64,000 nt of DNA from Cherax quadricarinatus. Its lineage: Eukaryota > Arthropoda > Malacostraca > Decapoda > Parastacidae. Within the stretch, counting starts at the first letter, position 1; each line of letters begins with the position of its first letter. Under the pieces are notes generated by a model that worked only from the letters and a program-made list of their open reading frames with translations, did no database searches and had not been told where the DNA came from. A program made the translations under genes and the position numbers. The stretch lies in assembly GCF_038502225.1 (NCBI RefSeq), contig NC_091357.1, forward strand, positions 4,585,225 through 4,649,224. The letters run 5' to 3'. This document shows positions 34,155 through 46,054 of this stretch, one piece after another.

Positions 34155-34618
34155 ATACCCTAGACAGTTCCTTTGGTAAGACAGCAACTGCCCAGAGAGG
34201 CACTACCCTCCAGCCAAGTGAGTGTGAAATGGAAGCCTGTATTTGTTTTACATGATGGTACGATTGCTGGTGTCTTTTTTCTGTCTCGTAAACATGCAAG
34301 ATTTCAGGTACGACTTGTTACTTCTACTTACACTTAGGTCACACTACACATACATTTACAAGCATATATATACACACCTCTCTGGGTTATCTTCTATTTT
34401 CTTAATAGTTCTTGCTTATTTCCTCTTATCTCCATGGGAAAGTGGAACAGAATTCTTCCTCCGTAAGCTATGCATGCCGTAAGAGGCAACTAAAATGCCA
34501 GGAGCAAAGGGCTAGTAACCCCTTTTCCTGTATACATTACCAAAGTTAAGAAGAGAAACTTTTGTTTTTGGGCCTCCCTGCTTCGATGGGATATGGCCGA
34601 TTTGTCGAAAGAGAGAAA
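34155..34618 (+). mobile_element. RTE-derived short element, near full length
   Basis: Diverged copy running from the GGTAAGACAGCAACTGCCCA start, through ACATGATGGTACGATTGCTG and CCGTAAGCTATGCATGCCGT, to the tail GGGCCTCCCTGCTTCGATGG. Most CpG-containing positions have changed, so this copy is older than 27468-27928. Confidence 0.85.
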
Positions 34619-35039
34619 GAAATATGTACATACTGTACAAGACTGTGGTTTGCATTGTGCTAGTCTGGTACATAGCAGCAGTCCAGGTAGAGACAAAAGC
34701 ACAAGCAATGTTGGCATCCTTAACATGGCTTGCACTGACTTTACCTTCAACTTCTAATCAAACATGCCCAAGATTTGGCATGCTAAATGTGAAAATAATA
34801 GAATTACAATAAGTACTGAAGTGCATTCTGAAAAATTAAAACAGTATATTCTGAGATGTAAAAACATCCATACAGATTGTAGCAATTGGATCAGGATGTA
34901 AAAACTTCAGGTTAAAACAGTGGAGCCACAAATTTCACCATTTATACCTGCTCTCAACACAATGTGTACCATGAATTATTTGTATTCTGGAGTCCTGAAC
35001 TTGGTCCCTCAGCTCTTTATTTATTAATATTTTTGTATT
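34619..35039. other. Intron 2 sequence, nothing recognised
   Basis: Unassigned sequence with no recognisable coding or repeat signature. Confidence 0.5.
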
Positions 35040-36056
35040 ATTAACAGAGCGGCAGCTTCCCACCAAGGCAGGGTGGCCCAAAAAAGAAAAACTTTCATCA
35101 TCATTCATTCCATCACTGTCTTGCCAGAGGCATGCGTACACTACAGTTATAAAACTGCAACATTAACACCTCTCCTTCAGAGTGCAGACACTGTACTTCC
35201 CATCTCCAGGACTCAAGTCCGGCCTGCCAGTTTCCCTGAATCCTTTCATAAATGGTACCTTGCTCACACTACAACAGCACGTCAAGTATTAAAAACCATT
35301 TGTCTCCACTTCTCTCAAATACGCTCATGCATGCTTGCTGGAAGTCCAAGCCCCTAGCACACAAAACCTCCTCTATCCCCTCCCTCCAACCTTTTCTAGG
35401 CCGACCCCTACCCTGCCTTCCCTCCACTACAGATTTATACACTCTCAAAGACATTCTATTTCCTTCCATCCTCTCTGTGTCTGAACCACCTCAACAACCC
35501 CTCCTCAGCCCTCTGGATAATAATTTTGGTAATCCCACACCTACTTCTAATTTCCAAACTACAAATTTTCTGCATTATATTCACACCACACATTGCTCTC
35601 AGACATGACATCTCCACTGCCTCCAGCCTTCTCCTTGTTGCAGCATTCACCACCCATGTTTCACACCCATATAAGTGCATTGGTATAGCTATATTCTCAT
35701 ACATTCCCCTCTTTGCTTCCATTGGCAAAGTTCTTTGTCTCCACAGACTCCTAAGTGCACCACTCACCTTTTTCCCTTCATCAATTCTATGATTCACCTC
35801 ATCATTCATAGACCCATCTGCTGGCACGTCCACTCCTAAATATCTCATTACATTCACCTCCTCCATACTCTCCTCCAATCTGATATCCAATATTTCATCA
35901 CGTAATTTTTCTGTTATCCTCATCACCTTACTTTTTTCTGTATTCACTTTTATTTTCTTCTTCTTTTTACATACCCTACCAAACTCATCCACCAACCTCT
36001 GCAACTTCTCTTCAGAATCTCCCAAAAGCAGTGTCATCAGCAAAGAGCAACTGTGA
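35040..36056 (-). pseudogene. RTE LINE 3' part, minus strand
   Basis: 3' tail module and 3'UTR (35040-35270), then the C-terminal coding part in two frames (35269-35469 and 35456-36060). These contain LYGCETWVVNAATRRRLEAV and LLGDSEEKLQRLVDEFGRVC. The 5' end stops at the FADDT region. Just beyond it, 36057-36075 repeats the last 17-19 bp in inverted orientation. Confidence 0.85.
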
Positions 36057-36089
36057 CTGATGACACTGTGCTTTTTATGTATATGGTAA

Positions 36090-37472
36090 AATTGTGAAAT
36101 TGTGTAGCTAAAGCTGCAGATAATGATCAATGAAAAAAAGTAATGATATTTACCATATAACATACTTTGTGCTTTAGTTTAGGTATATAATTACAAAACT
36201 GCTTATTATAACTTCATTAGGAATAGATTAGCTAGTATATGAATAAACATTTTTTAGCAGGTTTTGTATTCTATCCTTTTTTTTGCACGAATAATGAATA
36301 CAATTTTCTCCTCCCCATATCCCTCCTCTTCATTTTCATACACAGATATTTAAGTTAGACTTTATCACTTCTGGATATACAGTATAGGATATTAAAAGAT
36401 ACACAACTATTTTCCGTACTCATGGTGCTTTGTTGGTAAAGGCCCAACATTGTTATGACAAAGTGAAGGTGATGACATTGGCCAGTCACTTAAAGATAAG
36501 GCAGTTTATCTCACCAGGCATTAGCCAGTCATGAAATACTCTGTTTATCTTTTCTGGTGAAATTATAAGTGTTTTCTCTTATAAAGGATTATGTTTGGTT
36601 TCTTACATTGCAAATTATTAATTCATTTATTATAGATATACAATAGTGCTAATAATAAGTAGTACCTTGGAAAATTTATTGGTGTAATGCATGTGATAAT
36701 GAAAGTCCTGAGAAAACTCTGAAACTCTTGTGTAGATAGTGAAGCATTGTTTTGTACTTGCCCAGTTTTGTTTCTCATGTGATTCTGTTTATACGGTTGG
36801 ATCTATTTAAGATTTTGGAAAAATCGGCATATGAAAGTTTTGAAAAATTAGTATCTGAAGGTTTTGAAAAATAAAAAAAAACTTGCTTAAAACAATTTGT
36901 AATGACTGTATGTAAAGTGTGCAGTGATTTTATGTTGTTAAAAGGAAAACAAATTCCTTACCTTAAAATTTTTTATGGTATTCTTGTGTTTTATTTTTAA
37001 CTGCACTGATGCCTTGACTGACGGATGCTTCTGATTCAGCAAGATAGTTAAGTGGCTTGTTGACTTGTGTGCATGGGTGATAAACATGTCAGTTTCTAAT
37101 TACTTGACCTATTTGTAATTACAGCATCTATTAGTAGCTTTAGGAGCAAAGCTATGCTTGTGGTGTCCTGTCTTCAACAATTTTTACATCTTGTGATTTT
37201 TTTAAATTGCCATTGTTAGTAGCAATTACAACATCCTTTTTTAAGTCATTTGTTTGGTCAACCACTCCGTTTACAAAAAAAAAGAAATTTCTGTTATTAC
37301 TTTAGCTTCACTTTGTCCCTCAATTTTCAAATGTGACCTCTTGTTGTCCCTACTGCAGGTACTCAGTTATGCCTCCTCTTTTTCCTCCTATCAGTCAGCC
37401 TTTTCTCATGACTTAAATTTCTTAACTTTGGTAGCCATTTATTACTCAATTTGCTCTATTTACTTAATCTTT
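36090..37472. other. Intron 2 sequence, nothing recognised
   Basis: About 1.4 kb of AT-rich, apparently unique intron sequence. No repeat family, exon or RNA gene stands out. Confidence 0.5.
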
Positions 37473-37723
37473 TTTATTAACACATCAGCCATTTCCCACC
37501 GAGGCAGGCTGACCCGGAAAAAAAGAAACACTTTAATCATCATTCATTCCATCGCTGTTTTGCCAGAGGTGCACCTACACTATAGTTAAAAAACTGCAAC
37601 ATATCTTCACCCCTCCTTCAAAGTGAAGGTGCTGTACTTCCCACCTCCAGGACTCAAGTCCAGCGAACCAGTTTCCCTGAATCCCTTCATAAATGTTACT
37701 TTGCTTACACTCCAACAGCACAT

Positions 37724-38186
37724 TTTTTTCAACAAACCGGCAGTATCCCACCAAGGCAGGGTGGCCCAAAAAGAAAAACGAAAGTTGCTCTTCTTAAATT
37801 TAGTAATTTATACAAGAGAAGGGGTTACTAGCCCCTTGCCCCCGGCATTTTAGTCGCCTCTTACAACACGCATGGCTTACGGAGGAAGAATTCTGTTCCA
37901 CTTCCCCATGGAGATAAGAGGAAATAAAGAACAACAAGAACTAGAAAGAAAATAGCAGAAAATCCAGAGGGGTGTGTATATATATGCTTGTACATGTATA
38001 TGTAGTGTGACATAAGTGTAAGTAGAAGCAGCAAGACGTGCCTGAAATCTTGCATGTTTATGAGACAGAAAAAAGGACACCAGCAATTCTGCCATCATGT
38101 AAAACAATTACAGGCTTTCGTTTTACACTCACTTGGCAGGACGGTAGTACCTCCCTGGGCGGTTGCTGTATACCAACCTACTACCT
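37724..38186 (-). mobile_element. RTE-derived short element, full length
   Basis: A 463-bp minus-strand copy with a 15-bp target duplication ACTCCAACAGCACAT (37709-37723 and 38187-38201). It shows tail module, GGGGCTAGTAACCCC-type block, ACGCATGGCTTACGGAGGAA, and a CTGGCAGGACGGTAGTACC-like 5' end, all reversed. The insertion site is the host RTE 3'UTR. Confidence 0.92.
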
Positions 38187-39050
38187 ACTCCAACAGCACA
38201 TCAAGTCATAAAAACTATTTGCCTCCTTGCTCCTGTCTAACACGCTCGTGCATGCTTGCTGGAAGTCCAAGCCTCTTGCGCACAAAACCACCTTTACCCC
38301 CCTCCCTCCAACCTTTCCTAGGACGACCCCTACCCCGCCTTCCTTCCATTACAGATTTATACACCCTCCAAATCATTCTACTCTGTTCTGTTCTCTCTAA
38401 ATGTCTGAACCACCTCAACAACCCCCACCTCTGCCCTCTGGAAAATAAACAATTTTAGAAACCCTGCACCTTCTCCTAATCTCCAAGTTCTGGATTCTCT
38501 GCATAATATTTACTTCGCATGTTGCCCTCATCCACGACATCTCCACTTTCTCCATCCTTGTTGCAGCATTCACCACCCATTCTTCACGCCCATATTGGTA
38601 CCACTATACTCTCATATATTCCTTTCTTTGCTTCTGTAGATAACATTATTTGTCTCCACAGATTCCTGAGTGTACCATTTACCTTTTTTTTTCTCTTCAG
38701 TTCTGATTCACCTTGTCTTTCATAGACCCATTTGCTGACAAGTCCACTCCCAAATACACTATTCATTCACTTTGTACTCCCTTCCTCCAATCTGATATCC
38801 TAATTTTTTTGTCATCCTCATCACCTTGCTCTTCCCTATGTACACTTTTAATTTCCTTCTTTTACATACCCTTCCAAACTCGTCCACCAACCTCTGCAAC
38901 TTCTCTTCAGAATCTCCTAAAAGCACAGTGTTATTGGCAAAAAGCAGCTGTGTCAACTCCTGTTTTATGTTAGATTCTTTGTCTCTTAATCCCACACCTC
39001 TTGTCAACACCCAAGCATTCACTTCTGTTACAACATCATCTATAAATATA

Positions 39051-39367
39051 CAGCCTCTCCTCACTTAACAACGGAGTTCCATCCCTAAGACCACATCGGT
39101 AAACCAATTCGTCGCTAAGTGAGGAGCATACTATAATGGGTTTGTGTCAACCATCTTTGATATTGTTTTAATGTCACCTTTTCATCATTCATAACATTTT
39201 TAATATATTTTTAAATGTTTATTCAGTGGTGTACTGTATATTGTAATAAACAGAATAGAGGAAATCAGTTCTTAATATACATTATTTAGGTATGCATACT
39301 GGTCAGAGAGCCAATCGTAAGTCTGAGTCGTCAGTAAACAAGTGTGTCGCTAAGTGAGGAGAGGCTG
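39051..39367. mobile_element. Pogo-type MITE, CAGCCTCTCC family
   Basis: A 317-bp element between TA dinucleotides (39049-39050 and 39368-39369). Its ends are CAGCCTCTCCTCACTTA and TAAGTGAGGAGAGGCTG, perfect inverted repeats. Further GTCGCTAAGTGAGGAG repeats lie inside. It interrupts the motif B region of the host RTE. Non-coding; the driving transposase would be a pogo/Tigger type (inference from CAG end and TA target). Confidence 0.9.
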
Positions 39368-39554
39368 TATTGGACAACCATGGAGACATCATGCATTCCT
39401 GTCTAAGGCCTACTTCTACTGGGAAATAATCTCCCTCTCCCCTGCATACTCTAACCTGAGCCTCACTAGGGGGTACAGCCCAGGAGCCTCTGCCAGCTGG
39501 AAGGCCTCCAGAGATTAAGTGAAAAGTGTTCAGAGTTACTGCTGCAAGTTTATA

Positions 39555-40013
39555 TATTTTTTTTTTTCTTTCAATGACCCGGCCGTATCCCACTGAGGCA
39601 GGGTGACCTGAAGAGGAAAACGAATATTTCTCTCTTTAAATTACAGGAGAAAGGGTTACTGCCCCTTGCTCCTGGTATTTTAGTTGCCTCTTACGACATG
39701 CATGGCTTACAGAGGAAGAATTTTGTTTCACCTCCCCGTGGAGATAAGCGGAAATAAACAAGGACATGAACTAGTAAGTAAATAGAAGAAAACCCAGAGG
39801 GGTGTGTGTGTATATATGCTTGTACCTAAGTGTAAGTAGAAGTAGTAAGGCATACCTGAAACATTGCATATTTATGAGACAGTAAAAACGACACCAGCAA
39901 TCCTACCATCACGTAAAACAATTTCAGGTTTCTGTTTTACACACCCTTGGCAGAATGGTAGTACCTCCCTGGGTGACTGTTGTCTTCCAACCTTCTACCT
40001 AGAAAGTTTATAA
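39555..40013 (-). mobile_element. RTE-derived short element
   Basis: Minus-strand copy with target duplication AAGTTTATA (39546-39554 and 40014-40022). It contains the tail module, GGGTTACTGCCCCTTGCTCC, ATGGCTTACAGAGGAAGAAT and the reversed 5' end GTAGTACCTCCCTGGG. It sits in a stretch of unknown origin (about 39475-40160) that itself interrupts the host RTE. Confidence 0.88.
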
Positions 40014-40327
40014 TTATACTATGCTATTACATAACATACATGATGAACTGTTGACTGTTGTGATTAATATTTTTTCCCTTTGAAAATATCACTGGGTGCC
40101 TCAGAGTACCTGTAGCCTAGGGAGCCTACAAATCCTCAATCCGTCTCTGCTCACTGTCCTTGTAAAAACTGCTTTCAGTAAACTTCCACCTGTTCCTTAC
40201 ACTTGCAACATTTGTCACATTTCTCCCCTATCCACCCTAGCATATGTGTTTTCCAGGTCCATAAATACAATGAAAACCTCTTTACCCTTATCTAAATATT
40301 GTTCACCGGTATGTTTCACAATAAATA

Positions 40328-40529
40328 CAGTGGACCCCCGGTTAACGATATTTTTTCATTCCAGAAGTATGTTCAGGTGCCAGTACTGACCGAATTTGTC
40401 CCATAAGGAATATTGTGAAGTAGATTAGTCCATTTCAGACCCCCAAACATACACGTACAAACGCACTTACATAAATACACTTACATAATTGGTCGCATTC
40501 GGAGGTGATCGTTAAGCGGGGGTCCACTG
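40328..40529. mobile_element. Tigger-type MITE, CAGTGGACCCCCGG family
   Basis: A 202-bp element between TA dinucleotides (40326-40327, 40530-40531). Its ends are CAGTGGACCCCCGGTTAACG and CGTTAAGCGGGGGTCCACTG. The interior (AGAAGTATGTTCAGGTGCCA, TAGATTAGTCCATTTCAGAC) is shared with 43816-44018. The terminal CAGTGGACCCCCG is the same as in the Tigger transposon at 52989. Confidence 0.93.
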
Positions 40530-40545
40530 TACTTGATCTACACCT

Positions 40546-41097
40546 TTACCTTTGATATACCTTTGATGAGGTATATCAAAGGTAACATGTTGAATAGTCT
40601 GGGACCATGAATGTTGATAGTGTTCCTTTATTTTGCCCACTGCACTCATGCTTTTCACTGGGTTTTTATTTTGCACTTCCTCCCATATCTCTTGCCCCAG
40701 TATGTTATGGCAGTGTGCAGATTTGAGACCAGGCCCTTGAGTACTTTCCAGGTATATATTATCATGTATATCTCCTCCGCTCCAGTGCGTACATGTTCAA
40801 GGCTTTAAGGCGTTCCCAGTAATTTAAATGCTTTACTGGCTGTATGTGGGCTGTAAACGATCTCTGTATTTGTACAAGCTTTGATATTTCTCCTGCCTTG
40901 AGCGGGGCCATCCACACTGAACAATATTCAAATTGCCAGTGTTCCCTCATTTAGAAAAGTGTCACCATTGGCATTATTTCCCTTATTTTGAAAGTTCTCA
41001 GTACCCACCCCATTCTCCTCATCACTGTTGTGACCTTTGTCTTATTATGTTCTTTGAAAGAAAGGTCAACTGACATAATTATTCCCAAGTCTTTCAC
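40546..41097 (-). pseudogene. LINE-C fragment (divergent subfamily)
   Basis: Minus-strand LINE-C 3' part inserted in the host RTE. Readable blocks, in coding order, are MPMVTLF-like, FEYCSVWMAPLKAGEISKL, QIQRSFTAHIQPVKHLNYWE and RLKALNMYALERRR. Then come a PNLHTA-like block and an RGPRLFN-like block near 40590-40610. It is the same subfamily as the pieces at 15430-17870. A TTTGATATACC / GGTATATCAAA inverted motif lies at its left edge. Confidence 0.75.
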
Positions 41098-41596
41098 CTA
41101 CCCTTCCTCAAGTCTCCTTGTTCATCTGCGATCCTGCTCTTCGTTTTACTCTTAATTCTTTCAATAATAACTCTATCATACGTTACCAGGTATACTCAAC
41201 AGGCTTATTCCTTTTTTTTTTTTTTTTTTTAACTGTACATGGTCTCTGCTAATCTCTAGGTACCTTCCTATCTTTCATACATTTATTAAATAAAAGCACC
41301 AACCATTCCAAAACTATGTTCCCACTTGCTTTTAACATTTCTGTCTTAATCCCATCAATCCCAGCTGCTTTACCCCCTTTCATTCTATCCACAGCTTCAT
41401 GTACCTGCCCCATACTCGCATCTGGCTCTTCCTCGCTTGTACAAGATGTTACGCCTCCCTGCTCAGTGCACAAAATCACAGCTTCCCTATCTTCATCAAC
41501 CTTTAACAGTTCCTCGGAATATTTTCTCCATCTTCCTGATACCTCCAACTCTCCATCTAATAACTCTCCTCTCCTATTTTTAATTGTCAAATCCAT

Positions 41597-42046
41597 GGAG
41601 CGAAACAGAATGACTTCAAGAGTGTATCAGTCTCTAGTGGAAGGAAGGCGGGGTAGGGGTCGGCCTAGGAAAGGTTGGAGGGAGGGGGTAAAGGAGGTTT
41701 TGTGTGCGAGGGGCTTGGACTTCCAGCAGGCATGCGTGAGCGTGTTTGATAGGAGTGAATGGAGACAAATGGTTTTTAATACTTGACGTGCTGTTGGAGT
41801 GTGAGCACAGTAACATTTATGAAGGGGTTCAGGGAAACCGGCAGGCTGGACTTGAGTCCTGGAGATGGGAAGTACAGTGCCTGCACTCTGAAGGAGGGGT
41901 GTAAATGTTGCAGTTTAAAAACTGTAGTGTAAAGCACCCTTCTGGCAAGACAGTGATGGAGTGAATGATGGTGAAAGTTTTTCTTTTTCGGGCCACCCTG
42001 CCTTGGTGGGAATCGGCCAGTGTGATAATAAAAAAATAAAAAAATA
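41597..42046 (+). pseudogene. RTE-A, 5'-truncated, inserted opposite to its host
   Basis: A 450-bp insertion with an 8-bp target duplication AAATCCAT (41589-41596, 42047-42054). It contains the last 62 or so codons (MERNRMTSRVYQSLVEGRRG to FNT, stop at 41784-41786), the complete RTE-A 3'UTR, the tail module and an A-rich end. The undamaged C-terminal frame and clean target duplication mark it as young. It shows directly that RTE-A inserts with short target duplications and severe 5' truncation. Confidence 0.95.
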
Positions 42047-42926
42047 AAATCCATTCGTTCCCTAGGCTTTCTCAACTTAATAATCTCACTCCAAAAGTTT
42101 TTCTTCTAGGAAAAATTTATTGATAGCACCTCACCCACTCTCTCACTTGCTCTCTTTTTACATTCCTTCACCAGTCTTAACCTCTCTTCCTCTCCATATA
42201 CTCCTCCCTCCTTATATCACTTCTACTTTTTAGAAACCTTTCATATGCTAACTTTTACTCTCTTACTACTCTGTACTTCATTATTCCACTAATTGCTCTC
42301 CTTCCCTCCTGTAACTCCACACTTCTGCTGAACACACTAACACTACATTCTTAAATCTACCCCATGCCTTTTTAGCCTCATTGCCTATACTCTTACTAGC
42401 CCATCTTTCTTCCAGTGTAGTTGCTTATATCTTACCATAATTCCATCCTTTCTTAGTTTATAAACCTTCACCTCTCTTACTGATGCCATTGTCCTTGAAT
42501 CCCATCTATCTTTAACTCTCACTGTAGCTACAACTAAAAAACTATCTAATATATCTGTAGCCCCTCTATAAATAAGCACATCCTGAAGTCTTGCAATCAG
42601 TCTTTTATCTGCCAATACATAGCGCAACGAACTACGTACTGTCATTGCGCCCTATGTCATATCTCGTATACTTTTTCATCTTTTTTTTTTTTCTTGAAAT
42701 ATGTATTACTTATTACCTAACCTCTTTCTATACAAAATTCAATGAAAGGCTCCCTCCTTTCCCCATTATCATTTCCCCCCGGCACCCCAAACTTACCTAC
42801 CACACCCTATATAACCATTTCTCCCACTTTAGCATTCAGGTTCCCTTCCACAATTTCTCTCTCATTTGGTTCAAAACTTTCCTAAACACTCGCTTAACAT
42901 CTATAATATCTTCTCCAGGTGAATAA

Positions 42927-43815
42927 ACACTTTATCCATCCGACTCCTCTTTTAATCTACATAATCCTTAAATTTATACATTTATTTAAATATCCTCTAA
43001 AGATTTGCAGTCATTTATTTTACACAACGTTTTTTACATCTGCAAACATAGTATAATTTTTCTCTTGAACCAAAGTGTCTCAACCATTGTAACAATGGAC
43101 TTTTTATTCTTCCTGGAAACAATTTCCCACAACAATTGTTGAAAGTATTTCATTTTTTGATTACTACTTTTTCCAATGCATTCATCTTGAGTATATGCTT
43201 GGTATACAGTAAGTGTGGCGAGTCCCTGTTTGGTACCATTTAGTAAGGAAATGTGGCTTTTAAGTTTTTTATGGTGTTGACATTGAAGGGTCAAGCAAAT
43301 GCTGCCTTTTGTATTTTTGTATTAATATATTTTCTTTATTTTTGCCTGTCAGATTCATTTATATTTGTTTTAAGTTTGTTTGGTACTGTATAGGTGTGGT
43401 GAGTGCCTATACACTTGGTACAATTTAACATTTTTTTTTGGGTTGTTGACATGTACCCGTGTCATTTGATGTCTCGCTACGTCCAACTTGGCCCAGTAGG
43501 CCCACATTAACCCGACCCACTTCAAATGCTTGAAGTAACATAAGTTGTAGTGTAGTAATTTTTACCTGGTAGTGAAAAAAGTTTGGCAAATTTGGAGGTG
43601 TTTGGAATATAACCCTATTTTTTCTCTGTCCTTCCCTTCACATAATGCTGTTCCATCATATCTAGTGTATTAGGAGAGAGCATTTACTGTATTATGGACT
43701 CTATTTATAATCTTCAAATATTGAAGTGGCAATGTATAGCTGTTATTTTTATAGATTTTTGCTGTATAATTTGGAGGCATTGGTCTGAGGCACTGGCTAC
43801 AATGTAATCAAAGTA
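42927..43815. other. Intron 2 sequence, nothing firmly recognised
   Basis: AT-rich. A GGCCCAGTAGGCCCACATTA stretch near 43490 hints at a CR1-type 3'UTR remnant but is too short to call. Confidence 0.45.
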
Positions 43816-44018
43816 CAGTGGACCCCCGGTTTACGACATTATTTCATTCCAGAAGTATGTTCAGGTGTCAGTACTGAACGAATTTGTTCCCATAAGGAAT
43901 ATTGTGAAATAGATTAGTCCATTTCAGACCCCCAAACATACACATACAAACGCACTTACATAAATACACTTACATAATTGGTCGCATTGGGAGCTGATCG
44001 TAATGCGGGGGCCCACTG
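43816..44018. mobile_element. Tigger-type MITE, second copy
   Basis: A 203-bp element between TA dinucleotides (43814-43815, 44019-44020). Its ends are CAGTGGACCCCCGGTTTACG and CGTAATGCGGGGGCCCACTG. The interior is nearly identical to 40328-40529. Confidence 0.93.
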
Positions 44019-44020
44019 TA

Positions 44021-44452
44021 TTTTTTTTTATTTCGTTAGTTCAGCCTAATTTTTCTGTTTCCTTAGTGTTTGGGATAATGTGGGGTTATTTTGATCCCAC
44101 TCTCAGTTTACCCATGTTTTTCCCACAAAATCCTCAGGAAAAAAAGAGTCCGTGATTGTTTTTGAGACATGTTGGACCTTACTGGTTAAACAAAGAGCAC
44201 TATGGTCATTTATCAGTCAGGTAATTTGGTTAAAATTGAATGATTTCTGTGTCAGTGCTACTAATTAGTGTACTATGTATAAACAATCATCTACCATGTT
44301 TTTATTGCCCATATGACTTGTATATAAGAAATGAAAAGCCATTATTTATTCAAAATGCAAGGATGAACAGGTGAAGATGGACTAATGTTTGGTATCTTAG
44401 TTTTCCTATCCCCAGAATACATAGTAAAATACCCAGGATAGAACGAGTCTTG
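44021..44452. other. Intron 2 sequence, nothing recognised
   Basis: Unassigned intronic sequence. Confidence 0.5.
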
Positions 44453-44697
44453 TTAACCCGTAAATGGCCCAAACGTATATATACGTTTTTTCAACATTTG
44501 AAAGTATGTAAAAAAAGTAGATTTTTTTTTTTTTTACATTTGAAAACGTGTAAAAAAAACTTTGATCTTTTTTTTCTTTTTGTTATAGTATTTGAAAATA
44601 CTGTATGTAAAAAAAGCGTAGATCTACTTTTGGAGCACTACGCATGTGAACGTGGATCTGCTGGACAGTTTAACCCGTAAACGGTCCAAACGTATAT

Positions 44698-46054
44698 CCT
44701 CCCCACTAACCTCCAACCCCAAGGACTTTCCCAATGCCACAATGGATTCCTCAACTGGCACAGGATTCTCAGGGTTAGCCTCAAACCCTTCAAAATCCCT
44801 TTTGTCTACACATTCTGGCCACAGTTTCTTCCAAGCAGAGTTCAAGGTCCTCTTTGTCACTTCCTCCCAAGCCTTACCTATAAGGTTTACACAATTGAGG
44901 ATATTAAAGTGATCTCTCCAAAACTCTCTTAGAGTCAGTTGAGTTTCTGAGGTCATTACAAAGCACCTTTCAAACAGAGCTTTTGTGTACAGTTTCTTGA
45001 AGTTGGAAATAACCTGCTGGTCCATGGGCTGCAGGAGAGGAGTGGTATTAGGAGGCAAAAACTTCACCTTAATGAAGCTCATGTCCCCATAAAGTCGCTC
45101 TGACACGTCTGTAGGATGACCAGGGGCATTGTCTAACACCAGGAGGCACTTAAGTTCTAATTTCTTTTCAGTTAGGTAATTTTTCACATTGGGGGCAAAT
45201 GCATGGTGTAACCAGTTATAGAAAAATTCCCTAGTGACCCATGCCTTACTGTTTGCCCTCCACAGCACACACAAATTATCCTTGAGGACATTCTTTTGCC
45301 TGAACGCTCTGGGAGTTTCAGAGTGATACACTAATAAAGGCTTCACTTTGCAATCACCAGTAGCATTGGCACACATCAACAAAGTAAGCCTGTCTTTCAT
45401 AGGCTTATGTCCTGGGAGTGCCTTTTCCTCCTGAGTAATGTAGGTCCTGCTTGGCATTTTCTTCCAGAACAGGCCTGTTTCATCACAATTAAACACTTGT
45501 TCAGGTTTCAGTCCTTCAGTTTCTATGTACTCCTTGAATTCCTGCACATATTTTTCAGCCGCTTTGTGGTCCGAACTGGCAGCCTCACCATGCCTTATCA
45601 CACTATGGATGCCACTACGCTTCTTAAATCTCTCAAACCAACCTTTGCTGGCCTTAAATTCACTCACATCATCACTAGTTGCAGGCATTTTTTTAATTAA
45701 ATCGTCATGCAACTTCCTAGCCTTTTCACATATGATCGCTTGAGAGACGCTATCTCCTGCTATCTGTTTTTCATTTATCCACACCAATAAGAGTCTCTCA
45801 ACATCTTCCATCAATTGCGATCTTTGTTTCGAAAACACAGTTGAACCTTTGGCAAGAACAGCTTCCTTGATTGTCTTTCTGGTGCCCACAATAGTAGCGA
45901 TGGTTGATTGGGGTTTCTTGTACAGCTTGACTAGGTCGGCTATACGCACTCCACTTTCATACTTATCAATTATCTCTTTCTTCATCTCTATAGTAATTCT
46001 TACCCTTTGAGGTGTAGGGTTGGCACTAGAAGCTTTCTTGGGGCCCATGGTCAC
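44698..46054 (-). CDS. Tigger A transposase, C-terminally truncated
   Basis: A pogo/Tigger-type DDE transposase with about 450 native residues. An N-terminal psq/CENP-B-like HTH (residues 18-70, MKKEIIDKYESGVRIADLVK) is followed by a CENP-B-type DNA-binding domain (75-145, KGWFERFKKRSGI at its end). The DDE_1 catalytic core (190-370) has Asp in FNCDETGLFW, Asp in LLVLDNAPGHP and Asp in LLQPMDQQV. The C-terminal tail seen in Tigger B is cut after SGEDI, and the frame continues through MITE sequence to a stop at 44624. All three catalytic Asp residues are present, but loss of one transposon end makes the copy immobile. The protein could still act in trans if expressed. Confidence 0.88.

Larger units (their letters stand above)
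37473..42926 (-). pseudogene. Old RTE LINE, minus strand, host of six nested insertions
   Basis: One RTE copy can be followed right to left through collinear pieces. The 3'UTR is at 37473-37723 and the C-terminal region and RT thumb at 38187-39050. The motif B segment is at 39368-39470 and the motif A region at 40165-40327 and 40530-40545. Fingers and linker are at 41098-41596, and linker and endonuclease at 42047-42926 (DGIKTEML, YVLADKRL, VYRGATDI-like). Between them lie two short elements, two pogo-type MITEs, a LINE-C fragment, and a 5'-truncated RTE-A on the opposite strand. Frames are heavily broken. It is older than the inserts, each of which has its own target duplication or clean junction. 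Confidence 0.8.
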
